In this document: positions 1 through 8,594 of the stretch, piece by piece
How the letters are laid out: each line of letters starts with the position of its first letter
Numbering within the stretch: position 1 is the first letter of the stretch
From: Lachnospiraceae bacterium
GTDB taxonomy: Bacteria > Bacillota > Clostridia > Lachnospirales > Lachnospiraceae
Reading direction: 5' to 3'
DNA: 64,000 nucleotides
Assembly: GCA_024687125.1 (NCBI GenBank)
Contig: JAILFA010000025.1
Span: forward strand, 1 to 64,000
Translations under genes and position numbers: made by a program
Notes under the pieces: model-generated
Database searches by the model: none
Told to the model about the DNA's origin: nothing
Seen by the model: only the letters and a program-made list of their open reading frames with translations

Positions 1-542
1 CCAAGATTGGATTGTTCACCTTTGGCGGGGGATATGCGATGATCTCTCTTATAGAGAATGATTGCGTAGAAAAGAAAAAATGGATAACACACGATGAAAT
101 GATGGATGTGACTGTTATTGCAGAATCAACTCCAGGTCCCATAGCTATCAACTGTGCTACCTATGTGGGATATAAAAAGGGCAGGCTTCTCGGGGCTGTA
201 ATTGCCACAGCAGGAATGGTATTGCCTTCATTTATTATTATTTTTCTCATATCAAAGTGTTTTGATAAGCTTCTTGAAATATCATGGGTAGCAAATGCAT
301 TCCGCGGGATAAAGATAGCTGTTGGAATATTGATAGTGGATGTAGCCGTAAAAATGCTGATCAAAATGAAGAAAAAGCCAATGCCAATGATCATGGTAGT
401 TTGTTCAGCGGTAGCTATGATATTTATCAGTATTTTTTCCGTAAACATTTCATCCATGGTGCTTATGATCGTCTCCGCCTTCATCGGGATAGCCGTGTTC
501 ATTATAGGATCACATGTTAAGAAGGGGGAGAAAAGGGGATGA
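1..542 (+). CDS. Chromate transporter family protein, first half-size unit (5' partial)
   Basis: CHR-family (ChrA) membrane protein of the short, single-domain type; such proteins act as two-gene pairs thought to export chromate or another oxyanion. The frame is already open at base 3 and encodes K-I-G-L-F-T-F-G-G-G-Y-A, the usual CHR N-terminal motif, so the true start lies left of the window. The second hallmark E-S-T-P-G-P-I-A-I-N and several hydrophobic segments follow, and the C-terminus is short and basic. It overlaps the next gene by 4 bases (ATGA), so the two are translationally coupled. Real chromate transport is not shown by sequence; many gut Firmicutes carry such pairs without chromate exposure. 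Confidence 0.9.
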   Translation, partial: KIGLFTFGGGYAMISLIENDCVEKKKWITHDEMMDVTVIAESTPGPIAINCATYVGYKKGRLLGAVIATAGMVLPSFIIIFLISKCFDKLLEISWVANAFRGIKIAVGILIVDVAVKMLIKMKKKPMPMIMVVCSAVAMIFISIFSVNISSMVLMIVSAFIGIAVFIIGSHVKKGEKRG

Positions 543-1099
543 TCTATCTTGATTTACTAATTGGATTCCTCGAAGTAGGTTTCTTCTCCTTTGGCGGTGC
601 ATATACAGCAATCCCGCTGATACGGGAAGTGGTACTGGCTCACGGCTGGATGGATGAGGAAATGGTTGCCTATATGATCGCGATAAGCGAAAGCACACCG
701 GGACCGATCATGGTAAATATGGCAACATATGTGGGAAGCGTAAAGGGAGGAATTCCGGGGGCGATTATAGCCACGACAGCGGTAGTCTTTCCTGCATTTC
801 TTATAATCCTGCTGATCATGGTTCTGCTAAATAAGGCTTTGCAGAATAAGTACGTTAAAGCAGCACTTGGATGCTTGAAACCGTGTATTATCGGTATAAT
901 CCTGTCAACTGGCATTTTGATGATAATTAGGAACTGTAATATCTCCTTAAAGGCAAAACCGGATGTACTATCCATCGGCCTTTTCTGTGTTCTTGCAGCA
1001 TTTTATTTTGGTTCAGGAAAAATTATTAAAAAGGGGATATCACCGATAATGCTTATCTGTGTATCTGCACTTGTTGGTGTTGTAGCTTATGGAATCTGA
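539..1099 (+). CDS. Chromate transporter family protein, second half-size unit
   Basis: Second CHR-domain protein of 186 residues, partner of the overlapping upstream gene. It repeats the family motifs F-F-S-F-G-G-A-Y near residue 15 and E-S-T-P-G-P-I-M-V-N near residue 50, followed by alternating hydrophobic stretches consistent with about five to six membrane segments. The start is the ATG in the ATGA overlap, with the GGGGAG-type purine run just before it. The pair probably forms a heterodimer equivalent to one long ChrA. Substrate is inferred from the family only. Confidence 0.9.
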   Translation: MIYLDLLIGFLEVGFFSFGGAYTAIPLIREVVLAHGWMDEEMVAYMIAISESTPGPIMVNMATYVGSVKGGIPGAIIATTAVVFPAFLIILLIMVLLNKALQNKYVKAALGCLKPCIIGIILSTGILMIIRNCNISLKAKPDVLSIGLFCVLAAFYFGSGKIIKKGISPIMLICVSALVGVVAYGI

Positions 1100-1101
1100 A
1101 A

Positions 1102-1278
1102 GTGATGTTCCAAGTGTTGATGCGGGACGTGCTCGACAGGATCCCAAAGAGAAACAACTTTGTCCATGGGGATTTTCACCCGGGTAATATCATGGTCAAG
1201 GATGAAGCAGGAAGGCGTGGACAGCAGACAGCACCTGGATGTGTGACAGAAACCGATCAATCACTGAGAGGGATAATC
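1102..1278 (+). pseudogene. Remnant of an aminoglycoside-phosphotransferase-like kinase
   Basis: About 59 codons containing F-V-H-G-D-F-H-P-G-N-I-M, the catalytic-loop signature of APH/choline-kinase-like phosphotransferases. Neither the nucleotide-binding N-lobe nor the following I-D-F-G/D metal-binding segment is present; after roughly 12 further residues the sequence loses resemblance to a kinase. It reads straight into the next coding unit without a stop, so a gene caller may join them into one 206-residue protein. I interpret it as a fragment left by deletion that fused with the downstream gene. GTG at 1102 or ATG at 1105 could start it, a few bases after the transporter stop. Confidence 0.5.
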
Positions 1279-1722
1279 TTGAAGACAGTTAAAAAGACAA
1301 GCATCTTTCCGGCAAGCAAAAAGAAGGTATTCAGCCGCCTGCTGAGATTGAAAACTCTGCAATACGTCGCATATCCGTATGCAACCTTTACTCCGATGGA
1401 TGGAGCCGACAGCATGTCCTGGGAGGTTGGAAGTACTTCCCGATTTAAGTTCCGGCTATTTGGCATTATCCCGTTTGGAACGCATACGATCCATGTGATC
1501 AGATTTGGATTGGATGAGGGAATCTATACTCACGAAGAAAATGAGCATGTCCCGACATGGAATCATGAGATCATCCTCGAAGAATTACCGGGAAGCAGAT
1601 GCAGATATACCGATAAGGTTGATATAGATGCCGGATGGAAAACGATCTTCATATGGATATGGGCGAATTGCTTTTATGCCCATAGGCAGAGAAAGTGGAT
1701 AAAACTGTTGTGTAGAAAGTGA
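1279..1722 (+). CDS. SRPBCC-fold hypothetical protein
   Basis: About 147 residues beginning L/M-K-T-V-K-K-T-S-I-F-P-A, a typical opening strand and helix of START/SRPBCC (polyketide cyclase-like) lipid or hydrophobic ligand-binding proteins. It continues with a hydrophobic, aromatic-rich beta pattern and ends with a helix rich in W, F and R. I chose the TTG at 1279 because GAGAGGG (1266-1272) sits at proper distance before it and the homologous-looking fold begins exactly there. The same frame is open upstream through the kinase remnant, so a longer fusion product starting at 1102 cannot be excluded. Ligand unknown. Confidence 0.55.
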   Translation: MKTVKKTSIFPASKKKVFSRLLRLKTLQYVAYPYATFTPMDGADSMSWEVGSTSRFKFRLFGIIPFGTHTIHVIRFGLDEGIYTHEENEHVPTWNHEIILEELPGSRCRYTDKVDIDAGWKTIFIWIWANCFYAHRQRKWIKLLCRK

Positions 1723-1833
1723 TAGAGCAATCTAAGGGAAGGTTACATCAGAACACCCCGGTCACATGGTCGGGATGACGGTACTTCTGAGTGCTTTATT
1801 GCAATAGTGATATGCGAGTGATAAACTTTTCAT

Positions 1834-3150
1834 ATGAAGATGAAGAAATGTGCGGCAGCAGTTATCCTGGCCCTGATCATGCTTTCCGCCTGTTCCGAGG
1901 AAACACCGGCCTCTCAGAAAGCAGGAGGGGAGTATGAGTCAAACCATGATTCAGAGAATGATTCGGACCAGCTGTACTATGATCATGAATCCAATGTGGA
2001 TCTGGTGATCTTTCGCTGTCAGGATAAGCTGTTTATCCGAAAAGAAGGTGAAACAGACTGGCAGATGCTGATATCCGCTAAGACCGGCGGCATCAGCCTG
2101 GATGACTTTGATTTTGAAGAAGCCAATGCGGATCTTACGCTCACGAGCGGAGGAGTGGCAGGCTACTATAAGTCTCCAGAGATAGACAGTGTACATGACC
2201 ACCGTGCGATCTCTTTTGACGAGGCTGTCGACAGAGGGCTGATCGTAGATCATGAGCCTGACAGAGATTTCGACGGCCCCCGTCTGTACAGGGCGGGGGA
2301 TCATATCTTCTGCGTCGTATGCGCCGGATATAAGGAATACTGCGTATATGACGGAGGTCAGTATATCGGAACATATGAGACCAGGGAAGAGGCGGAGGAG
2401 GCCATCTCGTCCGCGTCAGCAGTCGATACCGCAGCAGGTACCGCAGACGATACCCGGGACGGTGATGCGTCGGATCCGGAGACGGAAGGCGGGATGGCGA
2501 AGCAGGAACTGAAGTACTGCCTGGATCATATGGGACCGTCCATAGAGATCACACCGGAATTGCAGCTCAGGTACAATCAGTTTCTGTCGAATTTCGCCGA
2601 ACAGCCTGATTTCTCCTATACCGGCTATCGTGCGGCAGACCTGGCCGGTTTCGCCATCCAATGGAAAGATATCCATGAATCCGGCACCCTGCAGCAGGCT
2701 GAGGGCCGGCCGTTTTTCGTGATCAGTCATTCGGAGATCAACAGGATCATCGGAAAGCTCCTGAACACCAATATCGAGGAGCCGGATTTTTCTGACTGCG
2801 GAACGGACAACAGATTCGGCGGGTTCGTGGAAGGAGATCAGTATTTCCAGTCACTGGGCACAGGAGAAACGTATTCCGCCAACCGGTTTGCCGTTGTCTG
2901 CGATATGCACGAATGTGATAATGGGTATCTTCGTGAGTATGTCTGCTTTTTCAAAGTGTATTCTCTGGATACGGAGATCTACGGTAACGAGGGGATCAGT
3001 GAGAAACAGTATTCCCTCACCGCGGAGGAAGCCGAAAAGGATCCCGCCCTGCATTGCAGCGGTGAAGGGAAGGCGCTGGTCTGGCTGTACGGACCATACG
3101 GGGCAGACACGGACTGCCGTCTTTCCTATTACGAAACAGACGGAGAGTAG
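1834..3150 (+). CDS. Hypothetical lipoprotein
   Basis: 438-residue exported protein. The N-terminus has a basic start, a hydrophobic core and the lipobox L-S-A-C at about residues 17-20, so it should be lipid-anchored outside the membrane. The first 50 residues after the Cys are Asp/Glu/Ser-rich and probably a flexible linker. The middle has Y-C-V-Y-D-G-G-Q-Y-I-G-T-Y-E-T-R-E-E-A-E repeats typical of small beta domains, followed by an acidic low-complexity stretch near residues 190-220 and a C-terminal domain with several paired cysteines. No enzyme motif recognised. No good ribosome site precedes the ATG; ATG at 1840 is an alternative. Confidence 0.75.
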   Translation: MKMKKCAAAVILALIMLSACSEETPASQKAGGEYESNHDSENDSDQLYYDHESNVDLVIFRCQDKLFIRKEGETDWQMLISAKTGGISLDDFDFEEANADLTLTSGGVAGYYKSPEIDSVHDHRAISFDEAVDRGLIVDHEPDRDFDGPRLYRAGDHIFCVVCAGYKEYCVYDGGQYIGTYETREEAEEAISSASAVDTAAGTADDTRDGDASDPETEGGMAKQELKYCLDHMGPSIEITPELQLRYNQFLSNFAEQPDFSYTGYRAADLAGFAIQWKDIHESGTLQQAEGRPFFVISHSEINRIIGKLLNTNIEEPDFSDCGTDNRFGGFVEGDQYFQSLGTGETYSANRFAVVCDMHECDNGYLREYVCFFKVYSLDTEIYGNEGISEKQYSLTAEEAEKDPALHCSGEGKALVWLYGPYGADTDCRLSYYETDGE

Positions 3151-3293
3151 CCGGAGATATCATACAGTGATCACAGTCATTATAAGCAGATGCCTGATCA
3201 TTACATCATAGATCGTCTTTTCTCCGTTTTTGCGGGTGCGTCGGTTAAAGCAAGCCGATTTCGGCAGGATCAGACTGCAAAAGAAGGGTGAAT

Positions 3294-4046
3294 ATGAGTA
3301 TCATACCGATCAATAAAGAAAACATCGCCGATTACTCGGATCTTGTGGACGGGGATGTTGCCGAGAACATAGGGCGAATGTATTATCGAGGCGTTGCCGT
3401 CCATGATCCGGATGACAACAGTCCGCTTTCGCTTCTCATCTGGGAACTGAAATCCGTGGAGGCGGCCGGCGATACTGAGTCGGAACTCAAATGGCTCTAT
3501 GCCGCGGATCCTTCGTTCATATTGCCGCTTTTTGACGAATACAGCTCGGAGGCTCTGTCTGAGGATGTAAAAAGAACCGCGCTGGAGATGGCCGTGTCGG
3601 ATACGGAAAAATCCGATGCGATGATCGAGTGCGGTTTTACCTTTTCACCTGTGGAGAGCAGGTATCTCAATGTCTCTGTCACGGATTTCACAGAGCTTTC
3701 CTTCATGAAGAAAAAGGCCCCGTCCTATATCACGAGCATTGGCGATCTGAATGACAGGGCAAAGACCATGATCATGTCCTATCTGTCTGTAGGAAAAAAC
3801 CAGATCACGCTGGCGAATTATCAGACCACAAAGGAAGGGTATGACGAGCTGGTGATCTCGGATCTCAACGGCGTGCGCACGCCTAAGGTCAAATCGCCTA
3901 TGGCCGACTGGACGGTCAACGACCGGCGGGGAAACGAAAGACTGATCCAGATAAGCAGGAAAGACCGGGAGAAGCGCTTCTCCGAGATCGCCCGATACAT
4001 GGCGAACCGTCGTCAGCGGCAGGGCGGTCAGGATAAGAAGAACTGA
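3294..4046 (+). CDS. GNAT-like protein, paralogue of the 43143 gene product
   Basis: 250 residues. The ATG at 3294 is preferred over an upstream GTG because GAAGGG (3283-3288) lies five bases before it. The C-terminal half resembles the N-terminal part of the 850-residue protein at 43143: both have x-G-F-T-F-S followed by a beta stretch, then S-(I/L)-G-D-L-(N/T)-D and a helix ending in a Tyr-Met. No clear acetyl-CoA pyrophosphate loop is seen, so it may be a degenerate acetyltransferase fold used for binding. Its stop overlaps the start of the HelD-type helicase gene by one base (TGATG), pointing to co-translation. Function unknown. Confidence 0.6.
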   Translation: MSIIPINKENIADYSDLVDGDVAENIGRMYYRGVAVHDPDDNSPLSLLIWELKSVEAAGDTESELKWLYAADPSFILPLFDEYSSEALSEDVKRTALEMAVSDTEKSDAMIECGFTFSPVESRYLNVSVTDFTELSFMKKKAPSYITSIGDLNDRAKTMIMSYLSVGKNQITLANYQTTKEGYDELVISDLNGVRTPKVKSPMADWTVNDRRGNERLIQISRKDREKRFSEIARYMANRRQRQGGQDKKN

Positions 4047-6187
4047 TGGACCGTAAAGAATTTGAAGCGGAACAGGCGCACCTGAGCCTGGTATATGACA
4101 AGCTCCTTGCGATGAAAAAGGAGCTGGAGGAACAGATCAGGGCTCTGGACAGGAAAGCGCTGGAGGATAAAAGTGATATCCGTGACAATATACGTTTTGA
4201 CTACGCGGATGATGAGACCACCATGGAAACCCTGGCAGAGATCGAGGTCTGGAACCGCTATATCGACACCTATAATGTAGAAAGCGATTCTCTGCGGAGA
4301 AATATGAATGCCGTGAGGAAACTCCTTGAGGCACCGTATTTTGCCGAGATCCGTCTGCGTTTTGCTCCCTCGGAGCCCCCGGAGAATTATTACATCGGCC
4401 GTGCGGGTATCACGGAACAGGGGGCGGGTCCGCTGATCATCGATTGGAGATCGCCGATCGCCGAGGTGTATTACAATCAGGAGACCGGTCCCACCCGGTA
4501 TACGGTGGAAGACCGGGTAATCCCGGTGGAGCTGCTGCTGCGCAGGCAGTTTGATCTGCAGAAGAACAGGCTCATTTCCTTTTTTGATACCGGGATCGCC
4601 ATTGAGGATCCCATGCTGCTGCGATCGCTCTCACAGACACATTCCGACAAGATGCGGGCGATCACGGCAACGATCCAGAAGGAGCAGAATACGGTGATCC
4701 GTTATACCAATGTACCGGTGCTTCTGGTCGACGGGATCGCCGGCAGCGGGAAGACCTCGGTATTACTGCAGCGGATCGCCTATCTGTTTTACCGTAAGCG
4801 CAAGGATCTGCGGCCGGATCAGGTATGCCTCATGACCTTGAACCCGGTGTTCCGGGACTATATCGACGAGGTACTCCCGGATCTGGGTGAGACGAATCCG
4901 CTTACCATCACTTGGACGGAATTTTTATCCATGCTTCATGTACCGGATGCGCAGGAGGCAGAGATGGAAGCGATCCTGCCGGACCGCGATTCCAGTGCTC
5001 AAAGCCGCACGGGCTCCCTCGAGCTTCGCTCGGGGGCAAGTGAAGAGCCCGGGCCTGACCGCCTGGAAGAGATCCGGGAAGGGCTGCCGCTGTATAAACC
5101 GGAAGCGGCGGATTTCTTCCCCATTACCCAGAAAAACAGGGTCGTCATGACTGCCGGAGAGGTCCTTGCAATCGTGAATGAATACCGCAGGTTTCCCTTC
5201 GGCGAAAGACGGATCCAGATCACTGTCGACGAACTGGAACACCGGGCAAAAAACCGGCTGCGCAGTCTGGCAGAGGATGCAGAGACGGACGCGGATGCCG
5301 CGGAACCCTCGGATCGTGCGGAGGAAAGACGGCTGGAAAACGATTTTGGCGGAGCGTTACGGAATATCCGGAAATATGCCTGGATCAATGTGAGGCATAT
5401 TGCGCAGCGAATCCTCGGCACCGACCATATCACAAAAGCCGAGTGGCTGTTTACGATGCTGGAACTGACCGGATCGCGCGACCGGAACATGCGCTATGTC
5501 ATGATCGACGAGGTACAGGATTATACAAAAGCGCAGCTGGAGATCCTTGGCAAGTATTATCCCAACGCCCGTTTTATGCTTTTGGGGGATGAGTTCCAGT
5601 CGATACGGGAAGGTACCGTTTCTTTTTCCGAGATCGAAGAGATGACCCGTGAGACGGGGAAACAGTTTGTATCTCTGCCGCTTATGACCAGCTACCGGAG
5701 TTCGCCGGAGATCACGGAGCTGTTCGCTTCTCTGCTGCCGCAGGAGAGAAAACTGGCGGTATTGACTGTCAGACGCCCCGGAGAGGCGGTGGCGATCAAG
5801 ATCTGCGTATCGAAAAAGGAATATGCCGGGGAACTGAAAAAGCTGATCGCGCAGTATAAAAAGGAGGACGGACTGACCGCAGTCATCTGCCGGAATGAAG
5901 AGACTCTGGAAGAACTCATTTCTGTCCTGGGAAAAGAAGCCCCCGCAGTGGTGAGTCAGCACGATTCCCTCCCGAAGAACGGCATCTTTCTGATCAGCCT
6001 GGCTTTTGCCAAGGGTCTGGAATTTGATCAGGTGATCCTGCCGGATGTCGATCCGGAGAACTACCCGGATGACCGGATCTCGAGACATTGCCTGTACACT
6101 GCGATCTCACGCGCTACCGGCCGTCTGGTGATCCTGGCTGAGAACGAGGCATCGCCGCTCCTGTATTTTTTTAAAAATTTTTCCTGA
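4046..6187 (+). CDS. helD: HelD-type UvrD-like helicase (RNA polymerase recycling factor family)
   Basis: 713-residue superfamily 1 ATPase. An N-terminal helical region (about 1-90) is followed by Walker A G-I-A-G-S-G-K-T near residue 230, motif II D-E-V-Q-D near 488, G-D-E-F-Q-S-I (III), S-Y-R-S-S-P-E (IV), F-A-K-G-L-E-F-D-Q-V (V) and Y-T-A-I-S-R-A-T (VI). The N-terminal coiled region and D-W-R-S-P-I-A segment before the ATPase core are typical of HelD, which releases stalled RNA polymerase in Firmicutes. A short Ser/Gly/Pro-rich insertion near residues 315-335 is encoded by a palindromic repeat (4999-5040) also found in an unrelated gene at 11065. Translation is coupled to the upstream gene. 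Confidence 0.85.
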   Translation: MDRKEFEAEQAHLSLVYDKLLAMKKELEEQIRALDRKALEDKSDIRDNIRFDYADDETTMETLAEIEVWNRYIDTYNVESDSLRRNMNAVRKLLEAPYFAEIRLRFAPSEPPENYYIGRAGITEQGAGPLIIDWRSPIAEVYYNQETGPTRYTVEDRVIPVELLLRRQFDLQKNRLISFFDTGIAIEDPMLLRSLSQTHSDKMRAITATIQKEQNTVIRYTNVPVLLVDGIAGSGKTSVLLQRIAYLFYRKRKDLRPDQVCLMTLNPVFRDYIDEVLPDLGETNPLTITWTEFLSMLHVPDAQEAEMEAILPDRDSSAQSRTGSLELRSGASEEPGPDRLEEIREGLPLYKPEAADFFPITQKNRVVMTAGEVLAIVNEYRRFPFGERRIQITVDELEHRAKNRLRSLAEDAETDADAAEPSDRAEERRLENDFGGALRNIRKYAWINVRHIAQRILGTDHITKAEWLFTMLELTGSRDRNMRYVMIDEVQDYTKAQLEILGKYYPNARFMLLGDEFQSIREGTVSFSEIEEMTRETGKQFVSLPLMTSYRSSPEITELFASLLPQERKLAVLTVRRPGEAVAIKICVSKKEYAGELKKLIAQYKKEDGLTAVICRNEETLEELISVLGKEAPAVVSQHDSLPKNGIFLISLAFAKGLEFDQVILPDVDPENYPDDRISRHCLYTAISRATGRLVILAENEASPLLYFFKNFS
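4999..5040 (+). repeat. In-frame palindromic element, copy 1
   Basis: Inside the helD-like gene, TCAAAGCCG is followed by ACGGGCTCCC and a hairpin: arm CCCTCGAGC (5016-5024), loop TTC, arm GCTCGGGGG (5028-5036), with one T-G wobble. It aligns base for base, apart from one inserted C, with 11065-11101. The encoded peptide T-G-S-L-E-L-R-S-G-A is in the same reading frame in both copies. Arm differences between the copies keep the pairing, which argues that the hairpin matters. Confidence 0.7.
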
Positions 6188-6261
6188 ATCTGACGAATTC
6201 TGTGGGTTGGTGGGTATAACACTATATAAATCAGACTCATCCGCGAACAGGAGGTGTGATC

Positions 6262-6475
6262 ATGAAAGAGCAGAAAGAATTGAAAGATAATGCCGCAAAG
6301 GCGGAAACGGTCCAGTCAGCCGGGGGGCGCAATGACTGATGAAGAGGCGGCGAACGTGAATGGCGGCGGATTATTCGATGGATTATTCGATGTCGTAGAT
6401 GCTTTAGGCGATGTCGGCGATGGCAGAAAGCGTATGATGGAAGTGGTCAATGATATCAGCAAGGTTTTAAAGTGA
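6262..6475 (+). CDS. Double-glycine leader peptide, frame broken at a G6 run
   Basis: A strong AGGAGG (6250-6255) precedes ATG 6262, which starts a lysine/glutamate-rich leader (M-K-E-Q-K-E-L-K-D). That frame stops at 6337-6339 after 25 codons. The neighbouring frame, reachable by losing one base in the G6 run at 6322-6327, continues with M-T-D-E-E-A-A-N-V-N-G-G-G, a classical double-glycine secretion leader, and a mature-like part of about 34 residues starting L-F-D-G-L-F-D-V-V. Removing one G gives one continuous 70-residue precursor. The second frame also has its own ATG at 6332 overlapping the first stop, so coupled re-initiation is possible. No processing transporter is in the window. 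Could be sequencing error, slippage or decay. Confidence 0.6.
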
Positions 6476-6517
6476 TATCACAAGTACGGGAGCCGCGATG
6501 AAAAAGGAACAGAACAG

Positions 6518-7582
6518 ATGGATCGTGGTCTGACCTATGTGGATTATTATCCGGAATACGCTTCTGTTGCCCGGATCGATATTGTTTTTGATCTGATCAC
6601 GATCCTGATCATTGCCATGCTGATGGTGCAGATCCTCCGCAGGAAACATAATACCAAAGAGGTATTCATGTTCCGGCGTATACTCATCTGTAACCTGATC
6701 ATGGCTGTCTGCGGCATCGCAGAGGATGCGCAGCTGCTGTACCGGACGCTGGACAGGAATACCCTGGCCGGTGTCTATGTAAGCGCGGCTTTTGTGGAGA
6801 TATTTACGCTCGTGCTTGTGGCGCAGTGGCTTCTTTTTGTGGAATTCACGCTGCATCAGAGCATGGATATCATTAAACGCAGATATCCGAGGGTTTCGAT
6901 CCCGTTTTTCGCGGCAGTTGCTTTGCAGATCATAAGTATCCTCCTGCTGCTGCCTTTCAATGGCACGCCGGAATACAGTGAAGTCGCGGACCTTCTTAAT
7001 ACCATATCCTATCTCGTCATGTTCTTCTATATCATGGCGTCCTATATTGTTCTCAGCAGGGAGAGAGGGCAGAACAAGATCCCTCAGTATATCAGAGTGA
7101 CGCCTACCGTCATCTGCATGGTCGCCGGAATCATCATTGACTGGTTCCTGACCGAATTTCGGACACAGGAGATTGGCTTTGCCATAGGCCTTTTGTTCGC
7201 GGATTATTTTATGTTCCGGCGCTTAAGCTTTATCGATCCGCAGACCGGATTCTTTATCAGAAAGTATCTGCCGGAGCTGGAAAAGGCCGCAAGTAAAAAG
7301 AAGATCGAGGGTGGGACCGTGTTCCACTTCCGTGCGCCAGAGGACAGCGGGAAAATGGCGGCGATCATCAGGGCATGGGAACCGTACAGCAGCAGGGTCG
7401 TGACTATGGGGGACGGAATGTTCCTCGTCATTGCCGAGGCATTAAAAGAAAGCCTGGCGGAGACCTTTATCTCACATGTCAGGAAAAATGCGCAGGAAGA
7501 AGGGCTGCAGGTGGAAGCCGGATATGAGATCTGGAAGGAAGGCCCAGTCCCTGCGGAGATCCGGCGCATCGCATCGGAGTGA
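6518..7582 (+). CDS. Multi-pass membrane protein with degenerate GGDEF domain
   Basis: 354 residues. Residues 20-230 contain about seven hydrophobic segments. After F-I-D-P-Q-T-G-F-F-I-R, which matches the opening of GGDEF domains (D-x-L-T-G-L-x-N-R), a cytoplasmic domain of about 115 residues follows. At the place of G-G-D-E-F it has M-G-D-G-M-F-L-V-I, so diguanylate cyclase activity is unlikely; it may bind nucleotide or a partner. AAGGAAC lies just before the ATG. It sits directly downstream of the double-glycine peptide gene, so it could be a sensor or immunity-type partner, but that is conjecture. Confidence 0.65.
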   Translation: MDRGLTYVDYYPEYASVARIDIVFDLITILIIAMLMVQILRRKHNTKEVFMFRRILICNLIMAVCGIAEDAQLLYRTLDRNTLAGVYVSAAFVEIFTLVLVAQWLLFVEFTLHQSMDIIKRRYPRVSIPFFAAVALQIISILLLLPFNGTPEYSEVADLLNTISYLVMFFYIMASYIVLSRERGQNKIPQYIRVTPTVICMVAGIIIDWFLTEFRTQEIGFAIGLLFADYFMFRRLSFIDPQTGFFIRKYLPELEKAASKKKIEGGTVFHFRAPEDSGKMAAIIRAWEPYSSRVVTMGDGMFLVIAEALKESLAETFISHVRKNAQEEGLQVEAGYEIWKEGPVPAEIRRIASE

Positions 7583-7633
7583 ATTATTAAGCATCCTTAA
7601 GAATCTGCCAATATATATAGATAAAGGACAGAT

Positions 7634-8587
7634 GTGTCCACGATGATCAAGATCGACCTCATCACCGGATTTCTCGGCTCCGGCAAGACCACCTTCATAA
7701 GACACTACGCGAAGTATCTGCTCGATACCGGCGTACGGCTGTGCCTTCTTGAAAACGACTTTGGCGCCATCAATGTCGACCGTGTCCTACTGCAGGATCT
7801 TCTGGGCGACAACTGCGGTATGGAGATGATTGTCGGCGGTGACGGCCTGGAAGCCCACCAGCGCAGGATGCGCACCAAGCTGATCGCGATGGCCATGAGC
7901 GGGTATGAACGGGTGGTCGTGGAGCCTTCCGGGATCTTTGACGTGGATGAACTCTTTGATCTCCTGTACGAAGACCCGATTGACCGATGGTATGAGATGG
8001 GAAATGTGCTGACGGTCCTGGATACGGGGCTCTCCGACACCATGACGGACGAGGTGGACTACCTTCTGGCATCGCAGTGCGCCTGTGCCGGCCGTCTGAT
8101 CCTGAGCCGCACACAGTTGTTTGACGTGGAGCGACAGGGTGCTGTGATCGCCCATGTAAACCGGGCGATGGAAAAGATCGGCAGTAAACGCCGCTTCCTG
8201 CTCGAACAGGATGTAGAAACTGCTGACTGGGAAAGCTTTTCTCCCGCGGATATGGAACGGCTTTCGCAGAGCGGTTTCGTGCGCGACAGTTATGTGAAGC
8301 AGTCCGTCGTAGAGGACGGGCATTTTGCTTCGCTTTTCTGCTTTTATCTGGAACTCCCGGAGGAAGCTCTTCGCGAAAAGATAGATCACATCTTCCATGA
8401 TCCGGACTGCAGCGGTGTTTTCCGCATCAAAGGCTATATGCACACGGCGCAGGGGCGCTGGATCCGGATCAATGCCACCAGGGAGGCAACAGAGATTTCA
8501 TCCTGCGATCCTGCAGAGAATGTGCTGATCGTCATCGGAGAGAATATGGACAAAACAGTGCTGGGACAATACCTTCCGGTACGCTGA
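7634..8587 (+). CDS. COG0523 (CobW/YjiA-type) G3E GTPase
   Basis: 317-residue P-loop GTPase of the family that delivers metals to target proteins. Walker A is G-F-L-G-S-G-K-T-T near residue 12, L-L-E-N-D-F-G-A-I-N-V-D is the family switch motif, and V-V-V-E-P-S-G-I-F-D is the Walker B region. The C-x-C-C metal motif expected shortly after the switch is absent; the region reads N-C-G-M-E-M-I-V-G-G-D, with one Cys. The C-terminal CobW domain is recognisable (I-K-G-Y-M-H...G-R-W-I-R-I-N). GTG at 7634 has AAAGGAC five bases upstream; ATG 7643 is the alternative. Metal and client are unknown. Confidence 0.85.
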   Translation: MSTMIKIDLITGFLGSGKTTFIRHYAKYLLDTGVRLCLLENDFGAINVDRVLLQDLLGDNCGMEMIVGGDGLEAHQRRMRTKLIAMAMSGYERVVVEPSGIFDVDELFDLLYEDPIDRWYEMGNVLTVLDTGLSDTMTDEVDYLLASQCACAGRLILSRTQLFDVERQGAVIAHVNRAMEKIGSKRRFLLEQDVETADWESFSPADMERLSQSGFVRDSYVKQSVVEDGHFASLFCFYLELPEEALREKIDHIFHDPDCSGVFRIKGYMHTAQGRWIRINATREATEISSCDPAENVLIVIGENMDKTVLGQYLPVR

Positions 8588-8594
8588 CAGGAGT

